From assembly GCA_002364535.1 (NCBI GenBank), contig DEYL01000040.1, positions 5,979-34,825 of the forward strand: a DNA stretch of 28,847 bases, in the 5' to 3' direction. This document shows positions 6,607 to 13,642 of the stretch, in pieces. Numbering within the stretch: position 1 is the stretch's first letter; each line of letters opens with the position of its first letter. The position numbers and the translations under genes are program-made. Source of the stretch: Flavobacteriaceae bacterium UBA3159. GTDB taxonomy: Bacteria; Bacteroidota; Bacteroidia; Flavobacteriales; Flavobacteriaceae. The notes beneath the pieces were generated by a model. That model did no database searches and was not told the origin of the DNA. It worked only from the letters and a program-made list of their open reading frames with translations.

Positions 6607-7905
6607 TTATTTCTTTTGAGGTTGAGGGTTTTTATCGACCATATCCAGGAGTTCGGAAATCAAAATCTCTCCTGTCTTCTCTCCCAAACTTGTTCGGCTT
6701 ACATATTTATAGCGATCAAAACTGTTGAAATCTTCCTTGGTTAGAATATAACCAAAGGCATCGTTGGTCAGGCCAAATAAAAAGGGATGCTTTGTGGGCA
6801 TTTTTCGTTTTAAGTAATATCCGATATTGGGGAGTGCCTCCCCAGGAATGGTCAATACCTGTGCAGTGCCAATGTTCAATAAATTTAAAGTCGTAGTAAT
6901 GGTATCGTCATTTCCCTTGGAATAGTTCAGTGGTGAATTTTGGAAAATATACTTCAACATGACTGATTCAATTGGAAAATTTACGGATTTATATGCACAA
7001 TAGATATCAGGATTTTGTTGTATTGGAGCGTTAGAGATAATGCGAAGTGCCTCATCGGCCAAAAGGTTGCCTATGCGTTGACATTCTTTCCAATCAGCAA
7101 CTTCTTTCCCATCCTCCAAACGATTGTCTGCAGTGACCATACCGCCTTGGGCACCATTCATAAAAACTGCCATTCCACCCGTTTTAGCTTCAATTCGGTC
7201 ATAAAGAGGACCTATTAGATCCGGGGTCAGGATATCGCGTCTGTTACCAATCACCTCAGGATGAATGGCATAGTTGACCAAAGTTACCAGGATCTTACCT
7301 TTGTTCTTGCCCTTGGTACAAATGGCCTGTATTACTCCACATCGTGGGTCGTATAGTTTAGGGGCATAGTAGTTATAGGCTATCTTTCCATTTGCCTTGT
7401 CGACTACTATTTTTAGGTTGGCTGGCTTTAAATTCCTGATTGCTTCATTAACAGCATCAGCCAGCAGTTGTACACATTTATCCAAATAATCCAAGTCTGC
7501 ACTATGACCTCCCGAAGCATTGGGAAAGGCATAGGCATCGGGTGCGCTATGGGTATGAGTGGCACCAATAAGTATATTTTCAGAGGGAATTCCCTTTATC
7601 AGTTTTCTTGATCTATCACCCAAGACAGCTGGCCATCCAATATTGTCGATATTTACAATAGCGATTTTTTCTTTGCCTTTCTCCAGAACCATGGCTCTTA
7701 CATATAATTCACCTTTTTTGATATGAGCTGGATTCGGAATGCCAATCCCTCCTGAAACTGCAATCAAGGGGTCAGGAGTGATAATTCGTTTTGCCGCACC
7801 AACTTTGAGTACTTGCGAAATTGAGCTTATTGTAAAAAGAAAGCATAGAATGAGCAGCGTACCACTCAATTTGAACTTGCACTTAAAGTAAAATCTATTC
7901 TTCAT
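6607..7905 (-). CDS. Neutral/alkaline ceramidase-like secreted protein (N-terminal domain only)
   Basis: A 432-residue protein with a signal peptide (hydrophobic residues 13-30) and the N-terminal fold of neutral/alkaline non-lysosomal ceramidases (PF04734). Visible family features are GAAKRIITPD (36-45), the metal-binding ATHTHSAPD (His117, His119) and NYAIHPEV (His215). The nucleophile motif, GDxSP in true ceramidases, here reads NGAQGGMVTADN (250-261), so the catalytic serine is replaced. The protein is also much shorter than typical ceramidases (about 650-700 residues) and lacks their C-terminal domain. It is the first gene of the hydrolase operon. Activity on ceramide is doubtful; a related amide or ester hydrolase is an alternative. 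Confidence 0.82.
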   Translation of the reverse strand: MKNRFYFKCKFKLSGTLLILCFLFTISSISQVLKVGAAKRIITPDPLIAVSGGIGIPNPAHIKKGELYVRAMVLEKGKEKIAIVNIDNIGWPAVLGDRSRKLIKGIPSENILIGATHTHSAPDAYAFPNASGGHSADLDYLDKCVQLLADAVNEAIRNLKPANLKIVVDKANGKIAYNYYAPKLYDPRCGVIQAICTKGKNKGKILVTLVNYAIHPEVIGNRRDILTPDLIGPLYDRIEAKTGGMAVFMNGAQGGMVTADNRLEDGKEVADWKECQRIGNLLADEALRIISNAPIQQNPDIYCAYKSVNFPIESVMLKYIFQNSPLNYSKGNDDTITTTLNLLNIGTAQVLTIPGEALPNIGYYLKRKMPTKHPFLFGLTNDAFGYILTKEDFNSFDRYKYVSRTSLGEKTGEILISELLDMVDKNPQPQKK

Positions 7906-8139
7906 AAAGATAATTTAAAGAGACTTGATTGCATTTCTATGCCATCCAGTGAATTTTGTCTTGCAGTAGTAAATTTAAAGGTAAAAAGTTAAATCAAAGG
8001 TTAATATATAATGCATAATTGACAAAATACCTGAATTGATCTGTATGACTTTAACATAACTTTAGAAGTTGGCATCTCTCTGTGTTCAAGAGATTAAAGC
8101 ATTTGATGTCTAGTCTTAAAATTATCTACAAATAATTCC

Positions 8140-8530
8140 AAATTAGCTCCATAAAAAAAAACAGAAAGTATTACAGACAAAAGAAAAGTAAATATTGTCT
8201 TGGGAATGGTATTCACCTTGTTTCTCTTGATAATCTAATCATGTATTTCTGATAGTGTTAATAAATGGGTTTTTTCCGATTTCTACACTTATCTCACATA
8301 GTATTAATTAAAGAGAAAGTCGCTTTTCAAGATTTGAAATATAGTGCTGTAAGTTGGTCACGGGATTTTGATGATGGGCAGACAAGTAATGAACAGAACC
8401 CTGTACAAATCTATAAATCTGGTGGTTATTTAGATCCTTGATGTTTTATTTCCACTATAATATTTTTCAAGGATACAAAATAGCATAAGATCAACAACCC
8501 CATTTGTTTTTGATCTTATGGAGCTAATTT
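8140..8530. repeat. 15-bp inverted repeat flanking an orphan ORF
   Basis: AAATTAGCTCCATAA (8140-8154) recurs in inverted orientation as TTATGGAGCTAATTT (8516-8530). Both arms border runs of A or T. The 361-bp interior contains the orphan ORF at 8265-8441. A perfect 15-bp inverted match at this distance is unlikely by chance even in AT-rich DNA. It could be the ends of a small degraded mobile element, or two copies of a binding site. No target-site duplication was recognised. Confidence 0.4.
8265..8441 (+). CDS. Orphan 58-codon ORF, possible C-terminal remnant
   Basis: ATG 8265-8267 to TGA 8439-8441 encodes 58 residues. The second half reads like real protein (AFQDLKYSAVSWSRDFDDG and NPVQIYKSGGYLDP), with normal amino-acid use and no hydrophobic or low-complexity bias, while the first 15 residues look less natural. 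No family was recognised. It lies inside the 15-bp inverted repeat and has no neighbour within 300 bp. It may be the surviving end of a larger lost gene, or a small intact gene. Confidence 0.35.
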   Translation: MGFFRFLHLSHIVLIKEKVAFQDLKYSAVSWSRDFDDGQTSNEQNPVQIYKSGGYLDP

Positions 8531-8534
8531 TTTT
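8484..8534 (+). terminator. Possible terminator hairpin
   Basis: CATAAGATCAA (8484-8494) pairs perfectly with TTGATCTTATG (8510-8520) around a 15-base loop, and a T run begins at 8528. The loop is long and the T tract starts seven bases after the stem, so this is a weak terminator at best. It lies 43 bp after the orphan ORF, and its right arm overlaps the distant inverted repeat. Confidence 0.35.
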
Positions 8535-8708
8535 AAAAGTCAAAAGATTAAATCTCCTAAAAAAGAGGAAGAAGTAGACCCCTGAACAAAAGTTTGCAAT
8601 TATAAGTTCATAATATAGATTTTAGTATAATACGAAGCATTGCATTTTTGGTAAACTCAAAAAAAATGATCATTAATCGCAATGGATCGAGATCAGCGAC
8701 TAATGACT

Positions 8709-8716
8709 TATCTTTG
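8709..8716 (+). promoter_or_regulatory. TATCTTTG, putative -7 promoter box
   Basis: This is a perfect TAnnTTTG box with eight bases between it and the ATG at 8725. No TTG was seen at the expected -33 spacing. It is the same octamer as the box before argS, again placed so that transcription would start at or just before the start codon. Confidence 0.4.
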
Positions 8717-8724
8717 AAATAAAA

Positions 8725-9150
8725 ATGCTTTTAAACGTCTCTTACAATCAACCCGATATTAAGGAAAAGATCGAGACGGCAGTCGGAAAACCTTTTTCTT
8801 TAAGGGAACGATGGTCCAAAGGTGGGATTGGATCTTCAAGACTGGTCATTTCACAAACCTCTATTGACATTCACAACCTTTTGGTATTGGACAACAACCG
8901 TAATACCTGTAATATTGAATTGCGTCCCAAGGGGATCATTTTGCGATTCAGGAGTCTTTTGGAAACCTATGCACTGGTGATTCCCTATTACAAATTGACC
9001 TTGTACAAGGGAAAAGCACAGGAGTATTCTATTTATAAAGACAAACAGTTTGTAAAGGTAGTTGCAGATACCAGGTCCACATTTAAGTTTTTCTCAAAAC
9101 TCAGTGCTGAAAAAGCTGCAAATCAACTTCCCGGTATTGAGGATCTTTAG
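8725..9150 (+). CDS. Hypothetical protein, 141 residues
   Basis: The product has no signal peptide and no membrane segment, so it is probably cytoplasmic. It is mixed alpha/beta in character: a short N-terminal helix-like stretch (QPDIKEKIETAVGKPFSL), alternating hydrophobic strands in the middle (NLLVLDNN, GIILRFRSLLETYALVIPYY) and a C-terminal helix (FFSKLSAEKAANQL). No motif was recognised and no function is proposed. Codon use and composition resemble the neighbouring housekeeping genes, which favours a real gene. It converges on gltA with only 3 bp between the stop codons. A TATCTTTG box lies just upstream. Confidence 0.75.
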   Translation: MLLNVSYNQPDIKEKIETAVGKPFSLRERWSKGGIGSSRLVISQTSIDIHNLLVLDNNRNTCNIELRPKGIILRFRSLLETYALVIPYYKLTLYKGKAQEYSIYKDKQFVKVVADTRSTFKFFSKLSAEKAANQLPGIEDL

Positions 9151-9153
9151 CAG

Positions 9154-10419
9154 TTACATTTTGCGGTGAGTATGCCCGGTATAAACCTGCCGGGGTCTTC
9201 CGATAGGTTCTTTATTGAATCGCATTTCTTTCCACTGAGCGATCCAACCCGGTAAGCGACCAATGGCAAACATCACCGTAAACATTTCGGTGGGTATGCC
9301 CAGGGCACGGTAGATGATACCGGAATAGAAATCCACATTGGGATACAATTTTCGATCAACGAAATAAGGGTCTTCAAGGGCCTCTTGTTCCAATCTTTTA
9401 GCAATGTCCAATACAGGATCGTCTATACCCAATTCGGAAAGTACCTCATTGGCCGCTTTTTTGATGATCTTAGCGCGTGGATCAAAGTTCTTGTAAACCC
9501 TATGACCAAAACCCATCAGGCGGAAAGGGTCATTTTTGTCTTTGGCCTTGGCCATAAACTTCTTGGTATCCCCGCCATCTTTTTTGATCTCCTCCAACAT
9601 TTCAATGACCGCTTGGTTGGCACCCCCATGTAAAGGACCCCATAGGGCCGAAATACCCGATGCTATCGAAGCAAATAAGCCAGCATGAGATGATCCTACC
9701 ATTCGCACGGTAGAAGTGGAACAATTTTGCTCGTGATCTGCGTGTAGGATCAATAATTTATTCAAAGCACTGACCAATATCTTACCGGCTTTAAACTCTT
9801 TATTGGGCATCCTAAACATCATATGCGCCAAGTTCTCCGTATAGGGGAGATCATAATTGGGATAGTTTAAGGGTAAGCCCTTCATTTTTCTGTGTGTCCA
9901 AGAAGCTAAAACAGGAAACTTGGCCAACAACATGATGATGGCCTCACGAAATTCCTTTTCGGAATTTATATCGACTGATGAAGGGTTAAAAGCAATTAAA
10001 GCAGAGGTCAATGAGGACAGTATCCCCATGGGGTGAGCAGATTTAGGAAAGCTTTTAAGAATGATCTTAAAATCCTCATCCACCAAGGCGTGATCTCGAA
10101 TTTCATCTTCAAACTGATCTAACTGTTCGGAAGTTGGTAAATCTCCAAAAATCAAAAGATAAGCCACCTCGATAAAGGAAGCATTATTCGCCAAATCTTC
10201 TATGGCATAACCACGATAACGGAGCACTCCTTCTTCCCCATCGAGAAAAGTGATCTCACTTTGACAAGAGCCCGTATTCTTAAAACCGGGATCAAGGGTG
10301 ATCAAACCCGTTTGAGCCCTAAGTGTTTTAATGTCAATAGCAATCTCGTTTTCAGTTCCACCAACAAGTGGAAATTTATAGTTTACTCCTTTGTAAATAA
10401 GATCAATTTGGTCTGCCAT
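9154..10419 (-). CDS. gltA: Citrate synthase
   Basis: Condenses acetyl-CoA and oxaloacetate to citrate, the entry step of the TCA cycle. Numbered from the chosen start (421 residues), the three catalytic residues are His264 (LHGGANQ), His306 (GFGHRVYK) and Asp363 (NVDFYSG), almost identical in position to the E. coli enzyme. The active-site region HADHEQNCSTST is also present. The ATG at 10419 (MADQIDLIYKG) is preferred to an in-frame ATG at 10461 (which would give 435 residues). The extra residues MTLISLFLPFFTLL are unlike the family, and the upstream ATG would lie beside the T tract of the eno terminator. The gene is 3 bp from the convergent hypothetical gene. Confidence 0.96.
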   Translation of the reverse strand: MADQIDLIYKGVNYKFPLVGGTENEIAIDIKTLRAQTGLITLDPGFKNTGSCQSEITFLDGEEGVLRYRGYAIEDLANNASFIEVAYLLIFGDLPTSEQLDQFEDEIRDHALVDEDFKIILKSFPKSAHPMGILSSLTSALIAFNPSSVDINSEKEFREAIIMLLAKFPVLASWTHRKMKGLPLNYPNYDLPYTENLAHMMFRMPNKEFKAGKILVSALNKLLILHADHEQNCSTSTVRMVGSSHAGLFASIASGISALWGPLHGGANQAVIEMLEEIKKDGGDTKKFMAKAKDKNDPFRLMGFGHRVYKNFDPRAKIIKKAANEVLSELGIDDPVLDIAKRLEQEALEDPYFVDRKLYPNVDFYSGIIYRALGIPTEMFTVMFAIGRLPGWIAQWKEMRFNKEPIGRPRQVYTGHTHRKM

Positions 10420-10459
10420 AAGTAATGTAAAGAATGGTAAAAATAAGGAAATAAGCGTC

Positions 10460-10501
10460 AAAAAACAACTGGGATCGCAAGGGAGTTCACCCTTGCGACC
10501 C
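10460..10501 (-). terminator. Rho-independent terminator after eno
   Basis: On the minus strand GGGTCGCAAGGG pairs with CCCTTGCGATCCC around a six-base loop (10484-10489), with one bulged base in the stem. It is followed by AGTTGTTTTTTG. The hairpin begins 12 bp after the eno stop codon, so it ends the carA-eno transcript. It leaves about 40 bp before the gltA start, so gltA needs its own promoter or read-through. Confidence 0.85.
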
Positions 10502-10513
10502 TATTGTTGATAC

Positions 10514-11803
10514 TTATTGAATGTTAAATGCTTTCTCCTGAGGATAAACCGCTGCATGTTCCAGCTGCTCCTCTATTCTCAAAAGCTGGTTGTATTTGGC
10601 CATACGGTCACTCCTTGAAGAGGATCCGGTTTTGATCTGACCGGTATTTAGAGCCACGGCCAGGTCGGCAATGGTATTGTCTTCGGTTTCTCCCGAACGG
10701 TGTGACATCACTGAGGTATAACCCGCTCTATGCGCCATTTCAACAGCGGCAATGGTCTCAGACAATGTACCGATTTGATTTACTTTGATCAAAATAGAAT
10801 TGGCAATGCCCTCTTCAATTCCTCGAGACAGACGGGTTACGTTGGTAACAAACAAGTCGTCTCCCACCAACTGTACACGGTCTCCAGCTTTTTCGGTCAA
10901 GGCTTTCCACCCCTCCCAATCGTTTTCATCCATTCCATCTTCGATAGAAATAATGGGATATTTTTCAGAGAGCTTAGTCAGGTACTGGGCTTGTTCTTCG
11001 GAAGTTCTTTTAACTCCTTTGTCTCCCTCAAACTTCGTATAGTCATATACCCCGTCTTCGTAAAATTCGGCTGCGGCACAATCCAATGCAATCTTTACCT
11101 CATCACCGGCTTTATAACCGGCATTTTCGATCGCCTTTAAAATGGTTTCCAAAGCGTCCTCTGTACCGTCGAGTGAAGGAGCGAATCCCCCTTCATCACC
11201 TACTGCAGTACTCAATCCTCGGCTGTGTAATACTTTTTTGAGGTGGTGAAAGATTTCAGATCCCATTTGCATGGCATGGGTAAAACTTTCGGCTCCAATT
11301 GGCATCACCATAAATTCCTGAAAGGCAATAGGGGCGTCAGAATGCGAACCTCCATTGATGATGTTCATCATAGGTACGGGTAACGTATGGGCACTGACCC
11401 CTCCTACATAGCGGTAGAGGGGTAAACCCAATTCATTGGCCGCGGCCTTGGCAGCGGCCAATGAGATGCCTAAAATAGCATTGGCTCCCAATTTTGACTT
11501 GTTGGGCGTACCGTCCAGATCGATCATCGTCTGATCGATCTTATTTTGATCAAAAACGGATGCTCCTATTAACTCCTGTACCAAAACCTCATTGACATTC
11601 TTGACGGCTTGGGAAACGCCTTTTCCCATGTAGGTCTTTCCTCCATCTCTCAATTCTACAGCTTCGTGTTCTCCGGTTGAAGCTCCAGAGGGAACTGCTG
11701 CGCGCCCCATAATTCCGTTCTCTGTAATAACATCCACTTCAACGGTGGGATTTCCCCTAGAATCAAAGATTTGCCGTGCATGGACTTCAATAATTACGCT
11801 CAT
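10514..11803 (-). CDS. eno: Enolase (phosphopyruvate hydratase)
   Basis: Interconverts 2-phosphoglycerate and phosphoenolpyruvate in glycolysis and gluconeogenesis. The 429 residues match the bacterial length. Active-site residues are all visible: Glu204 in VGDEGGFAPS; the magnesium ligands Asp241 (ALDCAA), Glu288 (SIEDGM) and Asp315 (GDDLF); the general base Lys340 (LIKVNQIGT); and Lys391 before the GSSSRSDR loop. SVMSHRSGETEDNTIADLAV is the enolase signature. The N-terminal lid loop PSGASTGEHEA is intact. It follows carA by 29 bp with no terminator between, so the two are probably one transcript. Confidence 0.98.
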   Translation of the reverse strand: MSVIIEVHARQIFDSRGNPTVEVDVITENGIMGRAAVPSGASTGEHEAVELRDGGKTYMGKGVSQAVKNVNEVLVQELIGASVFDQNKIDQTMIDLDGTPNKSKLGANAILGISLAAAKAAANELGLPLYRYVGGVSAHTLPVPMMNIINGGSHSDAPIAFQEFMVMPIGAESFTHAMQMGSEIFHHLKKVLHSRGLSTAVGDEGGFAPSLDGTEDALETILKAIENAGYKAGDEVKIALDCAAAEFYEDGVYDYTKFEGDKGVKRTSEEQAQYLTKLSEKYPIISIEDGMDENDWEGWKALTEKAGDRVQLVGDDLFVTNVTRLSRGIEEGIANSILIKVNQIGTLSETIAAVEMAHRAGYTSVMSHRSGETEDNTIADLAVALNTGQIKTGSSSRSDRMAKYNQLLRIEEQLEHAAVYPQEKAFNIQ

Positions 11804-11832
11804 TAGTGTTTAAATTAAATTGGTTGTTATTC

Positions 11833-12942
11833 TTAGGTTGTATGATTTTTGATGTTTTGGTAAAACTCATCAAACAAATAGGTTGCATCGTTGGGACCGG
11901 GTCCTGCCTCAGGGTGATACTGCACAGAAAAACAATTTTTATTTTTCATCCTTAATCCCGCAATCGTTTGGTCATTCAAGTGCAGGTGACTGATCTCCAA
12001 GTCTTGGTGGGACTCAGCAGACGACTTATCTACCGCAAAACCATGATTTTGTGAGGTAATTTCTCCTTTTCCGGTCATCAAATTGATCACAGGATGATTG
12101 ATTCCCCTATGGCCGTTAAACATTTTATAAGTGGTAATTCCATTGGCAAGAGCAATGATCTGATGTCCCAAACAAATACCAAACAAAGGAAGGTTATGCT
12201 TAATGATCTCCTGGGCTACCTTTTGAGCACTGTGAAGTGGGTCAGGATCACCAGGACCATTTGAAATAAAGAAGCCGTCTGGGCCCCATTCCTGCATTTG
12301 ATCAAAAGTAGTGTCATAAGGAAAAACTTTGATGAAGATCCCCCTGTTGGACAAGTGTTTGAGTATGTTAGTTTTGACACCCAAGTCGAGGGCGGCAACC
12401 TTAAACTCAGCATCGGAATCACCGAAGAAATAAGGTACTTTAGTAGAAACTTTAGAAGCCAATTCCAGTCCTTCCATACTAGGCAATTCAGCCAGTTCTC
12501 TCTGTAAGGCCTCCTCTCGATCAAACTCGGTAGTAATAACAGCATTCATCGCTCCATTTTCCCGTATGTAATTGACCAAAGCGCGGGTATCTAAATCTGA
12601 GATGGCAAAAAGGTCATTTTTCTCCAAATAGGCTTCCAGCGAAAGATCGGACATAGGACGGGAATATTCATAACTAAAATTTTTACAGATCAATCCTGCG
12701 ATTTTTATACCGTCAGATTGAGCGTCATCTTTATGCACACCATAGTTACCTATGTGGGCATTGGTGGTCACCATCAGTTGACCAAAATAAGAGGGGTCGG
12801 TAAAAATTTCCTGATAGCCAGTCATTCCGGTATTGAAACAAATTTCTCCAAAACGGGTACCTTCGGAGGCTACAGCTTTCCCAAAAAACTTAGTACCATC
12901 GGCCAATAATAAAAGTGCTTTTTTTCTGGTTTTATAAGACAT
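11833..12942 (-). CDS. carA: Carbamoyl-phosphate synthase, small (glutaminase) subunit
   Basis: Releases ammonia from glutamine for the CarB subunit, feeding pyrimidine and arginine synthesis. The N-terminal small-subunit domain includes GTRFGEICFNTGMTGYQEI, FTDPSYFGQ and AHIGNYG. The C-terminal class I glutamine amidotransferase domain has the nucleophile in GICLGHQ (Cys257 from the chosen start) and the His and Glu of VQYHPEAGPGP (His343, Glu345). The second ATG (12942, MSYKTRKKALLLLADG, 369 residues) is preferred to the one four codons upstream (12954). It gives the usual flavobacterial N terminus and leaves 20 bases after the preceding terminator. carB is not in the window. Confidence 0.95.
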   Translation of the reverse strand: MSYKTRKKALLLLADGTKFFGKAVASEGTRFGEICFNTGMTGYQEIFTDPSYFGQLMVTTNAHIGNYGVHKDDAQSDGIKIAGLICKNFSYEYSRPMSDLSLEAYLEKNDLFAISDLDTRALVNYIRENGAMNAVITTEFDREEALQRELAELPSMEGLELASKVSTKVPYFFGDSDAEFKVAALDLGVKTNILKHLSNRGIFIKVFPYDTTFDQMQEWGPDGFFISNGPGDPDPLHSAQKVAQEIIKHNLPLFGICLGHQIIALANGITTYKMFNGHRGINHPVINLMTGKGEITSQNHGFAVDKSSAESHQDLEISHLHLNDQTIAGLRMKNKNCFSVQYHPEAGPGPNDATYLFDEFYQNIKNHTT

Positions 12943-12962
12943 AACTAATGACAAAATAACAA

Positions 12963-12995
12963 TAAAAAAAGGATAAACTGAATAGCTTATCCTTT
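12963..12995 (-). terminator. Rho-independent terminator between rplQ and carA
   Basis: On the minus strand AAAGGATAA (12995-12987) pairs with TTATCCTTT (12976-12968) around a ten-base loop, followed by a run of T residues (12970-12964). It should end the long ribosomal transcript. Its T tract lies only about 20 bases before the preferred carA start (9 before the alternative), leaving little room for a separate carA promoter. An attenuator role is therefore possible. Confidence 0.8.
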
Positions 12996-13028
12996 AATAA
13001 AAGTTAAAATTATTAACAACAAAAAGTA

Positions 13029-13622
13029 TTATTCATCTGCTCCTTTTTCAAGTTCAGAAGCTTTTATATCATCTGTTTTTGCTGTTTTCTTTGCTTTAGC
13101 TTTGGCTTTGGGTGCCGGAGCCGGAGTTTGTTCAGCTACATTTTCGGCACTATGATCATTAGCTGCTTGATCGGTTGGAGCAGGCGCAGCAACATCTCCT
13201 TTTTTTCTGGAACGACTTCTTCTTGTTGATTTTTTGGCAGCGGCTTTTTCGTTGTTATAGACCTCATTGAAATCCACCAACTCAATCATCGCCATAGAAG
13301 CATTATCACCCAAACGATTCCCCATTTTGATCACACGAGTATATCCACCCGGACGATCACCCACTTTCTGAGCCACACCCCTAAAGAGTTCTGAAACAGC
13401 ATATTTATTTCTTAATGCGCTAAAAACCAAGCGTCGGTTATGGGTTGTATCGTTTTTTGATTTTGTAATCAGGGGTTCTACAAACTGCTTCAATGCTTTA
13501 GCTTTTGCTACCGTAGTACTGATCCGTTTGTGCTCAATCAATGAAGAAGCCATGTTAGCCAACATCGACTTCCTGTGGGCTACTTTTCTGCCCAAATGAT
13601 TGACTTTTTTTCCGTGTTTCAT
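13029..13622 (-). CDS. rplQ: Large ribosomal subunit protein bL17, with long acidic/basic tail
   Basis: The first 120 residues are standard bL17 (MKHGKKVNHLGRKVAHRKSM, then the RVIKMGNRLGDNASMAMIEL region). From about residue 130 the protein continues into a low-complexity tail rich in Ala, Lys and Pro, including KKSTRRSRSRKK and PAPAPKAKAKAKK, and ends in an acidic segment. The total of 197 residues compares with about 120-130 in E. coli-type L17; tails of this kind are common in Bacteroidota but this one is long. It is the last gene of the ribosomal cluster, 20 bp after rpoA and just before a terminator. Confidence 0.96.
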   Translation of the reverse strand: MKHGKKVNHLGRKVAHRKSMLANMASSLIEHKRISTTVAKAKALKQFVEPLITKSKNDTTHNRRLVFSALRNKYAVSELFRGVAQKVGDRPGGYTRVIKMGNRLGDNASMAMIELVDFNEVYNNEKAAAKKSTRRSRSRKKGDVAAPAPTDQAANDHSAENVAEQTPAPAPKAKAKAKKTAKTDDIKASELEKGADE

Positions 13623-13642
13623 GATTTATTGTCTAAAAAAAT

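Larger units (their letters stand above)
7906..8724. other. Gene-poor gap of about 820 bp
   Basis: No reading frame of 60 codons or more with a convincing protein lies here. It holds the upstream region of the ceramidase-like operon, a 58-codon orphan ORF (8265-8441), a 15-bp inverted repeat with arms about 360 bp apart (8140-8154 and 8516-8530), a hairpin (8484-8520) and a promoter-like box (8709-8716), each listed separately. The rest is AT-rich with no recognised element. Confidence 0.6.

Noticed and set aside
10420..10461. Upstream start for citrate synthase adding MTLISLFLPFFTLL
   Set aside because: The extra residues would look like a membrane or signal segment, which citrate synthase lacks, and the codons run into the T tract of the eno terminator.
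12216..12545. 109-codon minus-strand frame inside carA
   Set aside because: It is an out-of-frame shadow of the carA coding sequence, with unnatural composition.
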